Shown here: one piece after another, positions 43,735-54,879 of the stretch
Position numbering within the stretch: the first letter of the stretch is position 1
Layout of the letters: every line of letters starts with the position of its first letter
Source: Isoetes taiwanensis
Taxonomy: Eukaryota; Streptophyta; Lycopodiopsida; Isoetales; Isoetaceae
NCBI GenBank assembly: GCA_021234155.1
Contig: JAJEKV010000003.1
Coordinates: forward strand, 28,999,166 to 29,063,165
Direction of reading: 5' to 3'
DNA length: 64,000 nt
The notes under the pieces: generated by a model
Seen by the model: only the letters and a program-made list of their open reading frames with translations
Database searches by the model: none
What the model was told of the DNA's origin: nothing
Position numbers and translations under genes: made by a program

Positions 43735-44051
43735 GTCAACTTGGAACCAACGTGAAAACACATCTTCAAGCATATCTCAAGCCATGATGCTTTGCCCTTA
43801 TATTGAAGATAATAATGTTATTTCAAGGCTCTCAAAATGAGGTTCAAATTTTGTGATTCACTTTGCTCGCATTAGTGTTTAAAAGCAAACATTTAAATAA
43901 AACCTAATTAACCAAGGGAAAATGCCATTTTAACATTAAGTATTGAACCTAGTAATGCTAACCATACATTAACTTATAGCCTAGTATCTTCGCAAAATAT
44001 TATATTGTTTTGATATGTGGATCGCCCCTACATTCTTGTTTCCTTACAGAG

Positions 44052-44658
44052 CAATCCAACTTCAGGGTTCCAGCCCAAGGAATGGGATATTGGCTCGTGC
44101 AGGGTCGATCTAGAGCGGATGGTCCTTGTCTTCAGAAGGATTTGCCTTTAAATTCCAAAAAAAGGCATAGCGAAGATCTGGTAGCAGTGGAACCTCTTCA
44201 AAACAAAGGTGAGTCTACAAAGATTGTGAAGAGGATGTTAGATCCTCCTGGGGATATCTCTGTTAAAATGAAAAGGGAGGACCCCAGCCCACTTGTAGTT
44301 CATACAATTGATAGTGAAAATGAGGTTAGCAACAAAGAGAATAGGGTATGCAAAGTTGACGGCAAGAAAGGCAATGTGGTAGTTGCAACTGCAAAATGTC
44401 GAGAAAACGAAGCCGGAAACAATGAGAATGTAAGACCTAGAGAGGATGTTCATATGGCAGATAAGACGCATACATCCGAACAAAATGTGAGAATGTAAGA
44501 CCTAGAGAGGATGTTCATATGGCAGATAAGGCGCATACATCCGAACAAAATGTCAGTTCCGCTGGTGCAGCAAATGGCAGACCAAAACCATGGTTAACAA
44601 ATCGTAGACCACGCCCTAAACAGGCAACTTTAGTCGATGCATGTCCTTCAGGACCATC
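44052..44658 (+). pseudogene. Unrecognised gene fragment broken by a 65-bp tandem duplication
   Basis: A strong acceptor (CTTGTTTCCTTACAG) precedes an open frame that begins QSNFRVPAQGMGYWLVQG. The frame continues through charged, low-complexity sequence (KKRHSEDLVAVEPL, ENEVSNKENRVCKVDGKK) and ends with NRRPRPKQATLVD, an AT-hook-like basic stretch. A 65-bp unit (44426-44490) is repeated at 44491-44555. Because 65 is not a multiple of three, the frame is shifted and stops (NVRM, stop). Removing one unit restores continuity. A nuclear role is suggested by composition only. Confidence 0.4.
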
Positions 44659-44862
44659 GTATGTTCATTTTTCATGGTTGTGCAGAAGGGTGCAACTGAA
44701 TGTACAGCTTTTACCAAATGGTTTTTGAGCAGTCAGAAAAACTTCAAAGGAAAATAGAATCCTTAAATCTGTGCTTGCCTCCCTTAACCAACTCGAAGAA
44801 GATGCTCCTCTATGGAACATTCGCCACACAATTCGTAGGGCTTATCTATCAAGCATTTGGCT

Positions 44863-45306
44863 ATGGCGTCAACCTGTTTTGTTCCTTCTTCTCCGACCTC
44901 TGCACCATTTCCATCGCTACCATTTGGACAATGCGCTTACGTAGCGCGATCCATGTTTATTTTTCAAAAACCGAGCCACCCAAATTCAATCCACGCTGCC
45001 GGAATAGGATTGAAGATTCAGCATTTGCCAGCCATTAGGGCAAACAAACAGAGCAGCGCAGAGATTCGTCCACCAGAAAGCAAAGAAGAGGCCATAGCAC
45101 AGGCAAGGCAGGCTCTGGCTGCGGTACTAGAGAAGCCAGTAAAGCGCCAAGGTCCGGCCTTGGTAAAACAGAGGATTCAGAAAAAGCAGCCTAGGTTTAC
45201 AGTTGAGATTCCAGTTTTGGAAGAAACAGGGCAAAATATAGCGAATCTAGCATCCTTTTTTCTTCAGATCGGCCACAAATCACCTCAGGCCCTTACCCAT
45301 CACTAA
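44863..45306 (+). CDS. DUF1995/LPA3-like plastid protein, first exon or truncated copy
   Basis: The frame starts at an ATG with a Ser/Pro-rich, low-acidic N-terminus (MASTCFVPSSPTSAPFPSL) typical of a chloroplast transit peptide. Then come RPPESKEEAIAQARQALAAV and PRFTVEIPVLEETGQNIANL. These resemble the start of DUF1995 proteins such as LOW PSII ACCUMULATION 3, which act in photosystem II assembly. After about residue 135 the match stops (HKSPQALTHH, stop) and unrelated sequence follows. Either an intron follows that I cannot place, or the gene is truncated. The family call is from memory and moderate. Confidence 0.42.
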   Translation: MASTCFVPSSPTSAPFPSLPFGQCAYVARSMFIFQKPSHPNSIHAAGIGLKIQHLPAIRANKQSSAEIRPPESKEEAIAQARQALAAVLEKPVKRQGPALVKQRIQKKQPRFTVEIPVLEETGQNIANLASFFLQIGHKSPQALTHH

Positions 45307-46513
45307 TACCATGCGTACCTGGTTTTTGGGCAGAAACCTCTGGATGGGGGATTTATAGTCGGACTTGTTGGATGATTTGGCCACTGTGTTATAACAGAAA
45401 GGCCCCCGCGCTAGTCTTATCGGCTTCCCGCCAAGGGATTACTCCCACAAGCCCGGATTCTTTAGAGAATCCCCCCATAGTTCAACACCTTTCAGATGCT
45501 TTACCCTGATCGGCCTTTGCATTATCAAACTGCTATAAGATCTTCTGCACAGCCTTTGGCTGCAACCCGACCCTATGGGTCTGGCTTAATTCGGCTATTG
45601 ACAGTATCAGACTGCCCTCAAAGCCCCACTATCAGATTCGGAATCCAATTCTGACCCTATAGCCTGGTCTATGAATCCTACAGCAAATGGTTTTGGCAGA
45701 ATCAGCTTCCAATCTCAAGAACTCGATTCATCGGTGTTGCTCGAATTCCATCTCTGGGCTTTATAGAACTCTTCTTTGAGTTCACAAATAGTTCTGCATA
45801 CTTAACACCGGCCAGATCAGGCCCTTGTTCGACCCAAATCCAAGCTCTGGAGCTCCACTTGAAGATCTGGCAGCCCGGGTTTGTTCCACGATTCTATTTC
45901 GGAGGTATTGTTCTCTAAACTCCTGACCTTCTGCATTTTAATGGTTGAGTCATTTGCATATACTCTTCTTTTTCCTGTAGAAAGCCTTTGCATCTTAATC
46001 CTGTAAAAAAGTATGGTTTTTGCAACCATATAATGCTTTCTACAGATAGTGCAATCGATGGAGGGGAATGGGAGAATTTAACGTCCAGCTGATTTAGATT
46101 GCAATTCTGACCACTGCAATTGCCCTGTACCCCATTAGGATTACCAGAGGAGCACTTGGAAGGATTACGAGTTGCTTTTGCCATCTCCACTAAAAGGAGC
46201 TGAGATTTCAGAGCTGAACAACCCCCCACAAAAGAGTAACTTCTGATAAATTTAAGCACATTGTAGCCAAACCCTAACACCGCCAATAAAAGGCCGGAGC
46301 TATTTCATGCGATTTTTCACTGTCAAAATAGTCTAATCATCATATAACTACATATCAACAGAAAGAGCAAGCGACAAGCTTTCTAATGAGTCCAACATCT
46401 CTCAAATCTGACATGGGAATCAAAAGTTATGTGCAAAAAAACGGGGCTGAAACCCTAGGCGCCATCACCAGCGTCCTTCAGCCAAGGCTCTTTATCCCAA
46501 TCGCCATGGTCAC
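45307..46513. other. Gene-free stretch
   Basis: No supported gene. The minus-strand frames at 45817-46286 show no domain. Confidence 0.45.
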
Positions 46514-46620
46514 ATGGGGGTTTTTGTATGTTTTGTACTATTTTCTCTAAGGTTTTCATATGATTTGATGGCCGTATTCATCGGGGTGTATTAAATAATA
46601 TTTCTAGAGTGCACCCTTTT
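46514..46620. repeat. Dispersed repeat, second copy of 12831-12945
   Basis: GGGGGTTTTTGTATGTTTTG...GTATTAAATAATATTTCTAGAGTGC is shared, same orientation. Confidence 0.6.
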
Positions 46621-47029
46621 GTTAGCCATTCATTTTAGAAAAGAGGGCAAATCCTGTGGAGGCTTCTTTTGTGTGGAAGTTGGATCTAGACAAAGCATGC
46701 AAATATCCTCCCATTATTTTTAGAGTATCAAAGAATCCGGCAGCACTTCTGTCTTGGGAAAGCCCTACACGATTCTTCTGATATACAACATTTTGGCGGT
46801 TATAGTTGTTGCCATGGGCTTGTCTTCTTGCCATAGCTGGGTTTTCTTCCCGCCATAGTTGGGTGTAAGCAGGCTGGCTTCATTCATCTCCAGAGAAAAT
46901 CAGGTACAACTATTGTTTTGGAATGAGCCATTTTTTATTTAAATGCATCTGTCTATACTTTTATGCAGGATGATGCAATATAAGGGTGTTATCAGACTGG
47001 ATTTTTAAAATGAAGAATTGAAATCCTGA

Positions 47030-47540
47030 GAGGCGAAGTCTTTCCAGGTTGCCAGGATGAGATGCCTTACAGAAGCTTGTCCTGCTAGATTTATCATATA
47101 CATCTGTGATAAATCTGCTACCATTGAAGGCAGGATCTAGAAGTTGAATCCATTTTTTTGTAAAGACAGGATCTTTACCTAGTCTGGAGAGATTAAACCT
47201 GTCATGGTGTCGCATGTTTTGTGATTTTTCAGTTATTGAAGAAGGGACTTTGGTGAAGCTTCAGGAGCTCAATTTAGAGCACTGCCAAATTGAAAGGCTG
47301 CCTGCATCGTTCAGAAGTGCTGGATTCTTATCTGCTTTGAAGAGATTGATCCTGCTGGTTGCCCACTGAAAGAGCTACCAATATCCATGCAATCATAGGA
47401 GCTGGATCTGGTTCGTTGGAGTTGGATCGGAGCTTCAATTGTTGTCCCAAAGTTACTGTAGTTGTTCGTCTGTCTCGATTCCTTAAAATATCTTCAAAGG
47501 CTTTGCCTTTTAGCACGAACCTCTTCCAAAGGCCACAATT
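47030..47540 (+). pseudogene. Leucine-rich repeat relic, NLR-like
   Basis: Plus-strand pieces read LQKLVLLDLSYTSVINLLPL, LPSLERLNLSWCRMF, LVKLQELNLEHCQIERLPAS, LSALKRLIL and CPLKELPISM. These are successive LxxLxxLxL units with the spacing of plant NLR repeats. Several stops and a frameshift near 47350 interrupt them. No NB-ARC or TIR region lies nearby, so it is a degraded fragment. Confidence 0.6.
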
Positions 47541-47907
47541 ATAACTAAACTTTCCTATCACTTGGCTTAGAAATACAAAGGCTATTATCGCTCAAATTTT
47601 TGGCAAACAGACTATCATGACATATAGGTGGCTTGCTCTGTCATCTCCAAATCTATTTGTTCTCTTCTGCATGTCGAGTAGTTGTAAATCACCCCCCTTG
47701 TTTCTTTGTGTGGACACGTTGCAATGCACTTGGAATGGAGGCAAAGTCCATCACGTGGACATGAGAAGAGTTCTTAGTATTTGGATCAAACCATTATCGT
47801 TTGTGTTATCCTAGACAATATTGTTCCCTAAACACTTGTGCTTGTATGGAGTTTTTCATATATTTTCAAGAAGTTGTGTTTCTTTTGAAGTGCCTAGGTA
47901 TTTACTA

Positions 47908-48395
47908 GGGCCCGAAGGGCCCAATTTTATTTTCAATATAACAACCAACACGTCGCATGCGACGTGTCTCCAGCGACATCTGCGTCATGTCTGTGTCACG
48001 TGGTCAGACGTCGCATGGACGTGATCCAGAATCCAGATGCCGCTACAGACGTCGCTAAATGGCCTTTCTCCTGTTGTGACAAACCAACACATTTAAATTA
48101 AAATCCCCCTGAAACCCCCTTGGTTTGAGTGCATATTCACACGGGAGGTTAAGTAGGGCAGCGAGAGCCCCTAAAAACTTGCAATACATGTACAAAATTA
48201 GCACCATTAAGTATATTCCCTCAAACCTTATAGTATTTTGCAAACCTCAATATATAATATACAAAAACTTGTATATGCATACCCCACAAAGGAGGACCGC
48301 TATTTATGGTCCACATCAAGGAATAAAGGGCAAATATGCCCATCCGACAGCTCTCGGTGTTCGGAATAACCCCCCATGTGAATATGCATCCAAAA
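47908..48395. mobile_element. LINE composite repeat, copy 3, with an inverted segment
   Basis: It begins GGGCCCGAAGGGCCCAA like 15792. A CGTCGCATGCGACG-rich insert (about 47950-48060) follows. The leader resumes up to AGGGCAGCGAGAGCCC (48172), after which sequence equivalent to 1-190 runs in the opposite direction to about 48375. Inversion within a retrocopy is typical of twin priming. Confidence 0.6.
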
Positions 48396-50084
48396 AGCAA
48401 AACTATTAAGGGATTGGTTCAATTATGAACCCCCTTGCGTGATCTAAATTGCGGAAGTGGGCTTTTCATCTTTCTTCTAGTTGGATTTTGTGGTCTATCT
48501 GGAGAGGCGACGCTTGTGTATTTTTCAAGGAGCAGATATTTCTGATCAATGACTTCTTCATTGTATACTCAAGCAAATCCACATCGTCGTGAAACAACTC
48601 ACAAGCACATCATCATGAAATCCAACACGAGCATGTTTAACTACCCAACAACGGTAAGACAAGAACAAGATGCAAACATGCATTAGTTCTTGTTTTGAAG
48701 CAACAATGTCCTTGGGAACTTCCTTGGTTGCACATGTATATTGGGTTTAGGTAGTAATCCACTTCGCAATCCTATATAGTTCATCATAGTGAGGGGTGGT
48801 AAATAACCCTTATCACGACTTGATAATCATGCACATGTTATGCTAGCTACATGAATGTTTGCACCATCACCCCACAACTTTGTGTGTAATGAACATAATT
48901 AGGGGCACCATGTCCCTGAGATGTTCCTCATCACTTGTGCTAGATATATTTTTTGTTAATCTATTTTTTCATGAAAGAAGCATAGATACTTGCCTCAATG
49001 GTTGACATACATCTTCACATCCAATACGAGGCCTTGCATAAAGCTCCTTCACCTGTGCCCATTTTATCTCTTAGCTAGACGCATATGTTACGATTGGAGA
49101 AGCTGCTATGACTGTGTCGCAATTTCCTACATACAAGGTTGCCAAATTATCTCCGGAGTAAGATTTCGATAATTTTGGCGAGATAAGGGGGATGTCTTCT
49201 GTGTGTGTGCGTGCGCGAGTGCGTGTGTGTGTGTGTGAGAAAAAACTAATGGTTAGAAGTGTGTGTGAGTGAGAGAAAACTAATGGTTAGAAATAGAGCT
49301 TTTTGCTTCTGGGCAAGGACATCCTAGCATGGCGGGGCAGCCAGATCTAGTTCCATGTGTATTGGAGCTTGCTTTTTTGGTATGTTGCGGCTATGTGGAG
49401 TTTCCAAGAAGGCCGCTGGAGATGCTGGTTGCTAACCGGGCAAACATCGGCGAATTTCAATGGAACGGTTTGGCTATGGAGGGCGGATTTGGATGAGAAG
49501 CTCTGGAAGGGTTCGGTTGTGCAGGGCATGATCTATTTCCATACCATACAGGCTTAGACATGGCTATGGCATCCTTTTTGCTTTGTTTATGTACAGAGCT
49601 TGTATATACACACTCCTTTCTGAGGCTTCTTATTGAGGCTTGTTTGTAGAGCTACTTTATGAATCCAGAAGTTTGAAGTTAGCCCATTTTTGTTTCTTTG
49701 ATGCACTTCAGTTTATCGGCCCTCTGTTATAAATCGCCCACTTTAGTGAGTACTTAAGGGGTTAGGACTATGTTGCAATAGATCCTCTTGTGTATTACGG
49801 GATTGTTTATATGGGCTCTTTGTAGGGCCAAATTTTAGTGGCCAATTCCTTATATGGTTTGCCATAGCCATGCCCGCTTCCAGGAATTCAAGCTCTTACT
49901 CACAGGCACAGAGTGTGATACAAATTAGGAGATGATGTGATTTTGTTCTTGCTTTGGAAGCCCACTTTGGTCTGTGCGATGCGGCAAACTTATTATGCGG
50001 CAAACTTATTTCTGAAACTTGTATTTTTCAAGCATGCATCGTCCACTTTTGTTGTGCAATATGAAGTGTTCACTTCTCTCTTGG
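48396..50084. other. Gene-free stretch with microsatellite
   Basis: A (GT)n tract (49198-49240) is followed by a duplicated GAGAAAA(AA)CTAATGGTTAGAA. A frame near 48450-48530 resembles the end of a plant LINE (ILWSIWRGDACVFF). Nothing else is supported. Confidence 0.45.
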
Positions 50085-50295
50085 TTTCCTTATTGTTTTT
50101 TTCGGATCATTGGATCCAAGCATAGTTTCATGAATATGCCAAATGAAGGGCCGTGGAATTTATACATCAGCCCCACGTATGAGTTTGCGCACCCCATATG
50201 CCTAAATATGTATATACATACATGGTATACTTGAATCTATACACATAAGAAATGAATGTACTACCATTGTGCATTTACAAAACATAGATAAGAAC
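50085..50295. repeat. Dispersed repeat, direct copy of 53626-53837
   Basis: TTTTTTCGGATCATTGGATC...GAATATGCCAAAT...AGATAAGAACAA is shared over about 210 bp in the same orientation. The plus-strand LINE begins right after it. Confidence 0.75.
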
Positions 50296-50319
50296 AACTG
50301 AGAGTGAAGAACAGTTTTT

Positions 50320-52062
50320 GCAATAAAAAGAGGGGTCAAACAAGGTTGTCCTCTTGCACCCTTTCTCTTTTTAAATGTTATGGAAGCTTTGCACAGCAGA
50401 TTGGAAGATACCAAAAATAACAAATCTATCAAAGGCCTTCGGCTTCCAGATGATTCCCGGGTGGACCAAATTCTCAACGGGCATTTTGCTGATGACACCT
50501 TCATTTTGACCTCTATGGATCAGAACTCTATCATCAACACTCAGCAAATCCTTCATGACTTTGGTCAGGCATCCGGGTGCAGAATTAATCCTCTTAAATC
50601 TGCTATTCAGTCCAGGGAGATTGACAAAGGTACCCAAGCAGCTAGCCTTTTTGGCTGTAAGTATTACTCTCCATGTACTAAATCTAAGATTTTGGGGATC
50701 CCCTTTGCCATTAAAAGTAATGCTTCTGATTTGTGGAATGATATTACTGATAAATTCTATAAAAAGGTTGATTCCCTGAACTCTAAATACCTTTCTAAAA
50801 ATGGTAGAGCTATAATTGCCAACTTCGTGATCTCATCCTCGCAGGTTTACCAATCCTCGGTTATTTTGGCTCCCAAAAAAGTTACTAACAAGCTTCAAAG
50901 CATTATTGGCAGGTTTATCTCTTGTTGCCAAAACAGAAGATGCTGGCACCCAGTTTCTATGGAAGAATGCTGCAAACCCAAAATTGAAGGTGGATTAGGC
51001 ACAATGAACATCAGGAAGCAAGGCTTGGCATTGGCAGCGAAATACTTCCATAAAGCTTCCTATGATAAAATTAAGCATCCCATCTCAGTTTTGATCAGGC
51101 ATTATATCAACAAGTGCCACCCTTATGGCTGGAGAAACCTCAAAATGGAATTGCCTCATTTCATCTTTTTCCCCTTCTCGGTCCCTGCTACTACTCCAGG
51201 CCTTATCAAGAAATGGATCAAGGCCTGGCTTGAAGTCAGACAAATGTATACTTGGGAAAATGGTTTATCCATGGAGCAATCCATTTTCTGGAATCCTGCA
51301 TTAATTCTTGATAATCCTAATATGTGCCTTGCTTGCCACTTCCCTGAGCAAGCAAAATTATGGAAGCAAAAAGGGATTACCCTGATCAGTGATCTTTATG
51401 ATGATAATGGGATTATTCTATTCCAGAATTCTGTCCTTGCAGGAGAAGGTCATCAAATGCAATTGCTTTACGAAGCCATTATCAATACTGTGCTGCAAGG
51501 CAGTTAGTCTCACTCCCCTGACTCATGGAATCACAATGGTACAACTGGCTACAAAGTCAAATTTGCTTACAGATTTCTCATGAGACAACAAAAGGTTACC
51601 ATTCACCTAAAATGGGGAGTTTCCTCGGATATGGCCAGAAAGAACCTCAATTTCATGTGGAGCAGTCCAATCAATCCGAAAATTAAAACTTTTATGTGGC
51701 AACTCTGGCATAAGGGCCTGGCAACTAACTGTAAGAGGTTTAAGTTATCTATGTCAAATTCAGATATATGTGACATGTGCCTTGCCAATAAGGAAGATGA
51801 AGACCATCTTTTCAGATCTTGCCAATGGTCAGAATGGGTATTGGAACTTGCCTCCGATATCCTTGGTCAGAACTTGGTTATCCTGAACCAAAAGGACTTC
51901 TTCATGCCCAATAACCCGACGGACTGGAGAATCTATGTCCTTCTTTGGAGGATTTGGAAAGGAAGGAATTCCTTTATTTTTAACTATGAAATTATCCCCC
52001 CGGAAAGAATCATTAAACAGGTATTATATGATATTAATTGGATCTTAAGTATTAATGAGTGA
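50320..52062 (+). pseudogene. LINE reverse transcriptase C-terminal half and zf-RVT, one in-frame stop
   Basis: The frame reads GVKQGCPLAPFLFLNVMEAL (box B), HFADDTFILTSM (catalytic FADD box), SGCRINPLKS and then thumb and connection sequence (GGLGTMNIRKQGLALAAKYF). A TAG at 51505-51507 interrupts it. The same frame then continues NGTTGYKVKFAYRFLMRQ, PKIKTFMWQLWHKGLATN and ICDMCLANKEDEDHLFRSC, the zf-RVT finger, and ILSINE before a TGA. Apart from the single stop it is well preserved, so the insertion is fairly recent. Confidence 0.85.
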
Positions 52063-52387
52063 TTTGGATATTGTTGCAGATACTCTATTCCTGATGACTA
52101 GGAGGCTCAAATGGAAGAAGAACAGAGCTGAGACAGATAAGGAGTGGATCAAATTCTTCGGTCCTGTTGATAGTTCTGCACATGAAGATACTATCTGTTC
52201 CTGCGGTTGCTGTTGCGACCAGAATCTTAATATCCGAAGGGAGCTGCTTTGCGAAGCCAAAGATGTCAAAGGGAGACTTAATATGGCTAAAGCAGACACT
52301 TGCAGATGCATCTATTGCACATTCCATACCATCATGAAAGGGAGGGCAAGGAAACGCACGAACCTGCATCTTAAAGGAATTCACTAG
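52055..52387 (+). CDS. Short Cys-rich ORF overlapping the LINE polymerase stop
   Basis: This 110-aa frame starts inside ATGAGTGA, where the polymerase TGA and this ATG overlap (8-base overlap in another phase). It encodes a basic start, then EDTICSCGCCCDQN and DTCRCIYCTFHTIMKGRARK, a C-x-C...C-x2-C...H pattern that could bind zinc. It could be a separate small ORF translated by reinitiation, or a frameshifted former polymerase C-terminus. Function unknown. Confidence 0.4.
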   Translation: MSDLDIVADTLFLMTRRLKWKKNRAETDKEWIKFFGPVDSSAHEDTICSCGCCCDQNLNIRRELLCEAKDVKGRLNMAKADTCRCIYCTFHTIMKGRARKRTNLHLKGIH

Positions 52388-52560
52388 TTCATGTCCTGCT
52401 ACTTATTAAAAAAACTCTTTGATCTCTGTTAGTTGAAATTTAAAGCAGACTCTAATTTTCTCCAGGGTTACACTTCCCTTGAAAAAAGTTTTTTGTATAT
52501 TTAACTTATACCTAATATAAATAGATGCCTTCAATAAAAAAAAAAAAAAAAAAAAAAAGA

Positions 52561-53394
52561 ATGAAGAGGTATCATTCATTGAAAAACTGACATAGCTCAG
52601 ACAGAACTGCATTTTCGCCAAAAGTTGGAGTCTTCTTCTGAACCTCTGTGGAACCTCTGCAGCACTCCTCCGAACCTCCCAAGTCCCAGCCACCCAATGC
52701 ACAATCCGAATTAGAGCTTCTAAAGCTTTGACATTGCAAACCTCAAGAAACATTATCCTCAAAATGCAGATTCACGAGTTTTTTTTTATCATTTGAAGCT
52801 TTAAGTAAGATCAAGGCCTCTGACAGTATCTGCTGGTGAGGCAACTTGAATGGGATCCGACTTCATAATTTCGATTTGGAGAATGAATAGACGATATGAG
52901 TTGAAGGATCAAGCTGTCCAATGATTATCTGCTAAAATTATGACAATCGAAAGCGCTTACAGTAAAAGTACATCTCCGATAGCCTAGCGATTACACTGTA
53001 TCTTCTCTCACTGGCTCCAAATTATTGATGGAGGCAATCGCCGCCCGTAAAACTCGATCCGCTCTTCACCGAAGCCGAAAAAAACCTCCCGCGGCACTAC
53101 ATCGCCTTTTGACTCCCTCGTCGAGAGCTATATCTTGAAGGTCGCATCAAGATAAAGTAAAAGCAAATTTGTTTCTATTGCAGTGTCAGTGCAGTTCATA
53201 TGGAGGCCTCAAGAAACAAAGCAGAAAGCAAACAGGAAACAACAGGTGCTTCAAGTATATTTGCATGTTTGCATCTGGCCCTTGGCAGCCCATGGTGGAA
53301 GCCCTTGGCGTACCGGCAAAGATCTCAAATTTTCAAAGTGTGAGCTTCTCCTTTCTCAAAGTTTTCAGCCTTCTCAAAAAAATGAACTTTTGCT
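52561..53394. other. Gene-free stretch
   Basis: No supported gene. The minus-strand frame at 52406-52762 runs through the LINE A-run and is a by-product. Confidence 0.45.
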
Positions 53395-54775
53395 TCCCCA
53401 CCATGCTCGGACGGCGGCAGCCACGATTTTGCAACTGCCACAATTAGCCAGGGTCCAATTTTTTTTTTTACCAAAACCCTAACCCTTATTTTTCACCAAA
53501 CCATTAACAAAATCATAGCAAGAGATAAAAACCCTCACCCCTGTTTTTCGCCAAACCATTAACAAAATCATAGTAAGAGATATTTTGCCAACCTTATGAC
53601 ATATTTTGCTCTATCCTTATTGCTCTATCCTTATTGCTTTTTTTCGATCATTGGATTGAAGCATTATTTTGTGAATATGCCAAATCAAGGGCCGAGGAAT
53701 TTACACATCAGACCCACGTATGCGCTTGCGCACCCCATACGGCTATTATACGTATATACATACACCATATACTTGAATGTATACACATAAGAAATGAATA
53801 TATTACCATTGCGCATTCACAAAACACAGATAAGAACAAATCAGAACAAAGAAGACTGAAGCACAAATAAGAACTTGAATTGAAGAAATAAGAACAAATA
53901 ACAAGAATCCCTGGAGACCATAGCCATAGCTAGAAACCTAGCCATAGCTGGAGTAACCATTGCTATCCAAACTTCAGGAAGCCAAGCTTTGTGCAGGCCT
54001 CCTGTTTTACACCGCCAAGCCTCCTGTTTTACGCCAGCCAAGCTGACTTCGCTGATCTTCCCTCACCTCATGTGCCCACCACCCACCATGCTCGGACTGT
54101 GGCCACTAACAAAAGCAAAGCCCAATTCAAAGATAACTACCAATCTTCTGTTCCTGAAGCCCCCGAGGTTGATTTCTTTGCAAGCGAGACTAGAAGATAA
54201 TTCAAGTTACCCAAAGGCCAGAAGTGCGAAAATCCATGCAATAAGACCGGAAGCTAGGCAGCAGCAACAGCTAGGCTTTCAGTTCTCCATAAGCCAACAT
54301 GCTTAGAACCCGCGGAGATTGAAGCCACTCCAAGCACACCGGCAGCAACAGCTTCCCCCCTGCTTCTTCCGCTTCTCCCCTGCTTCTTCCCGCTTTTCTG
54401 CTTCTCACCAGAAGCTTCTCACAGGCGCCACAAGCTTCTCACCTGACGTTTTCAGGTGCAGAGCTCCTCAGGTCCGGCCATGCTCCGCTTCCGGCCTTCT
54501 CCGCTTCCCGCCATGCTCGGATGGCAGGCGCCACGACAGCTCCCAATTTTCTTCCTACCAAAACCCTAACATTTTTCGCCAAACCACTAACAAAATCATA
54601 CTTAAAAAATAAGACCCTCACCCCCTTTTCCCGCTAAACCACTGCCAAAATCATAGGAAAAGACAATTTGGGAACCTTATTGGTTATGTGTGCATATAAA
54701 AATACGTACTTGTATTTGGAAATTCCACATCCCTTGATTTGGCATATTCGTAGGATTGTCTTGGGATCCAAAAAG
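53395..54775. mobile_element. TIR element of the GAATATGCCAAATCAAGGG family with duplicated flanking module
   Basis: GATCATTGGATTGAAG...GAATATGCCAAATCAAGGG (53646-53692) is inverted at about 54728-54775 (CCCTTGATTTGGCATATTC...GGGATCCAA). This gives a ~1.1-kb TIR element. In addition, a module CCATGCTCGGA...CCAAAACCCTAAC...CCAAACCATTAACAAAATCATA occurs at 53400-53595 and 54509-54685. The ORF at 53989-54306 inside has no known domain. Confidence 0.55.
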
Positions 54776-54879
54776 ACTACTTGTTGGTGTGATTTACTCG
54801 AGTCAATATACAAGCAACACTAGATATATTATGTTTGAAGGAAAGAATGAGAACTTGCAAGTAGAGTTCAGGCCTCAGC

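Larger units (their letters stand above)
50296..52560 (+). mobile_element. 5'-truncated plus-strand LINE with poly(A) tail
   Basis: Coding begins inside the reverse transcriptase, just before box B, and runs through a zf-RVT region. It ends with an AATAAA followed by an A-run (about 52534-52558). No target-site duplication was resolved. The parts are listed separately. Confidence 0.85.

Noticed and set aside
49328-49495. 55-aa plus-strand ORF starting MAGQPDLV
   Set aside because: Short, no motif and no supporting context.
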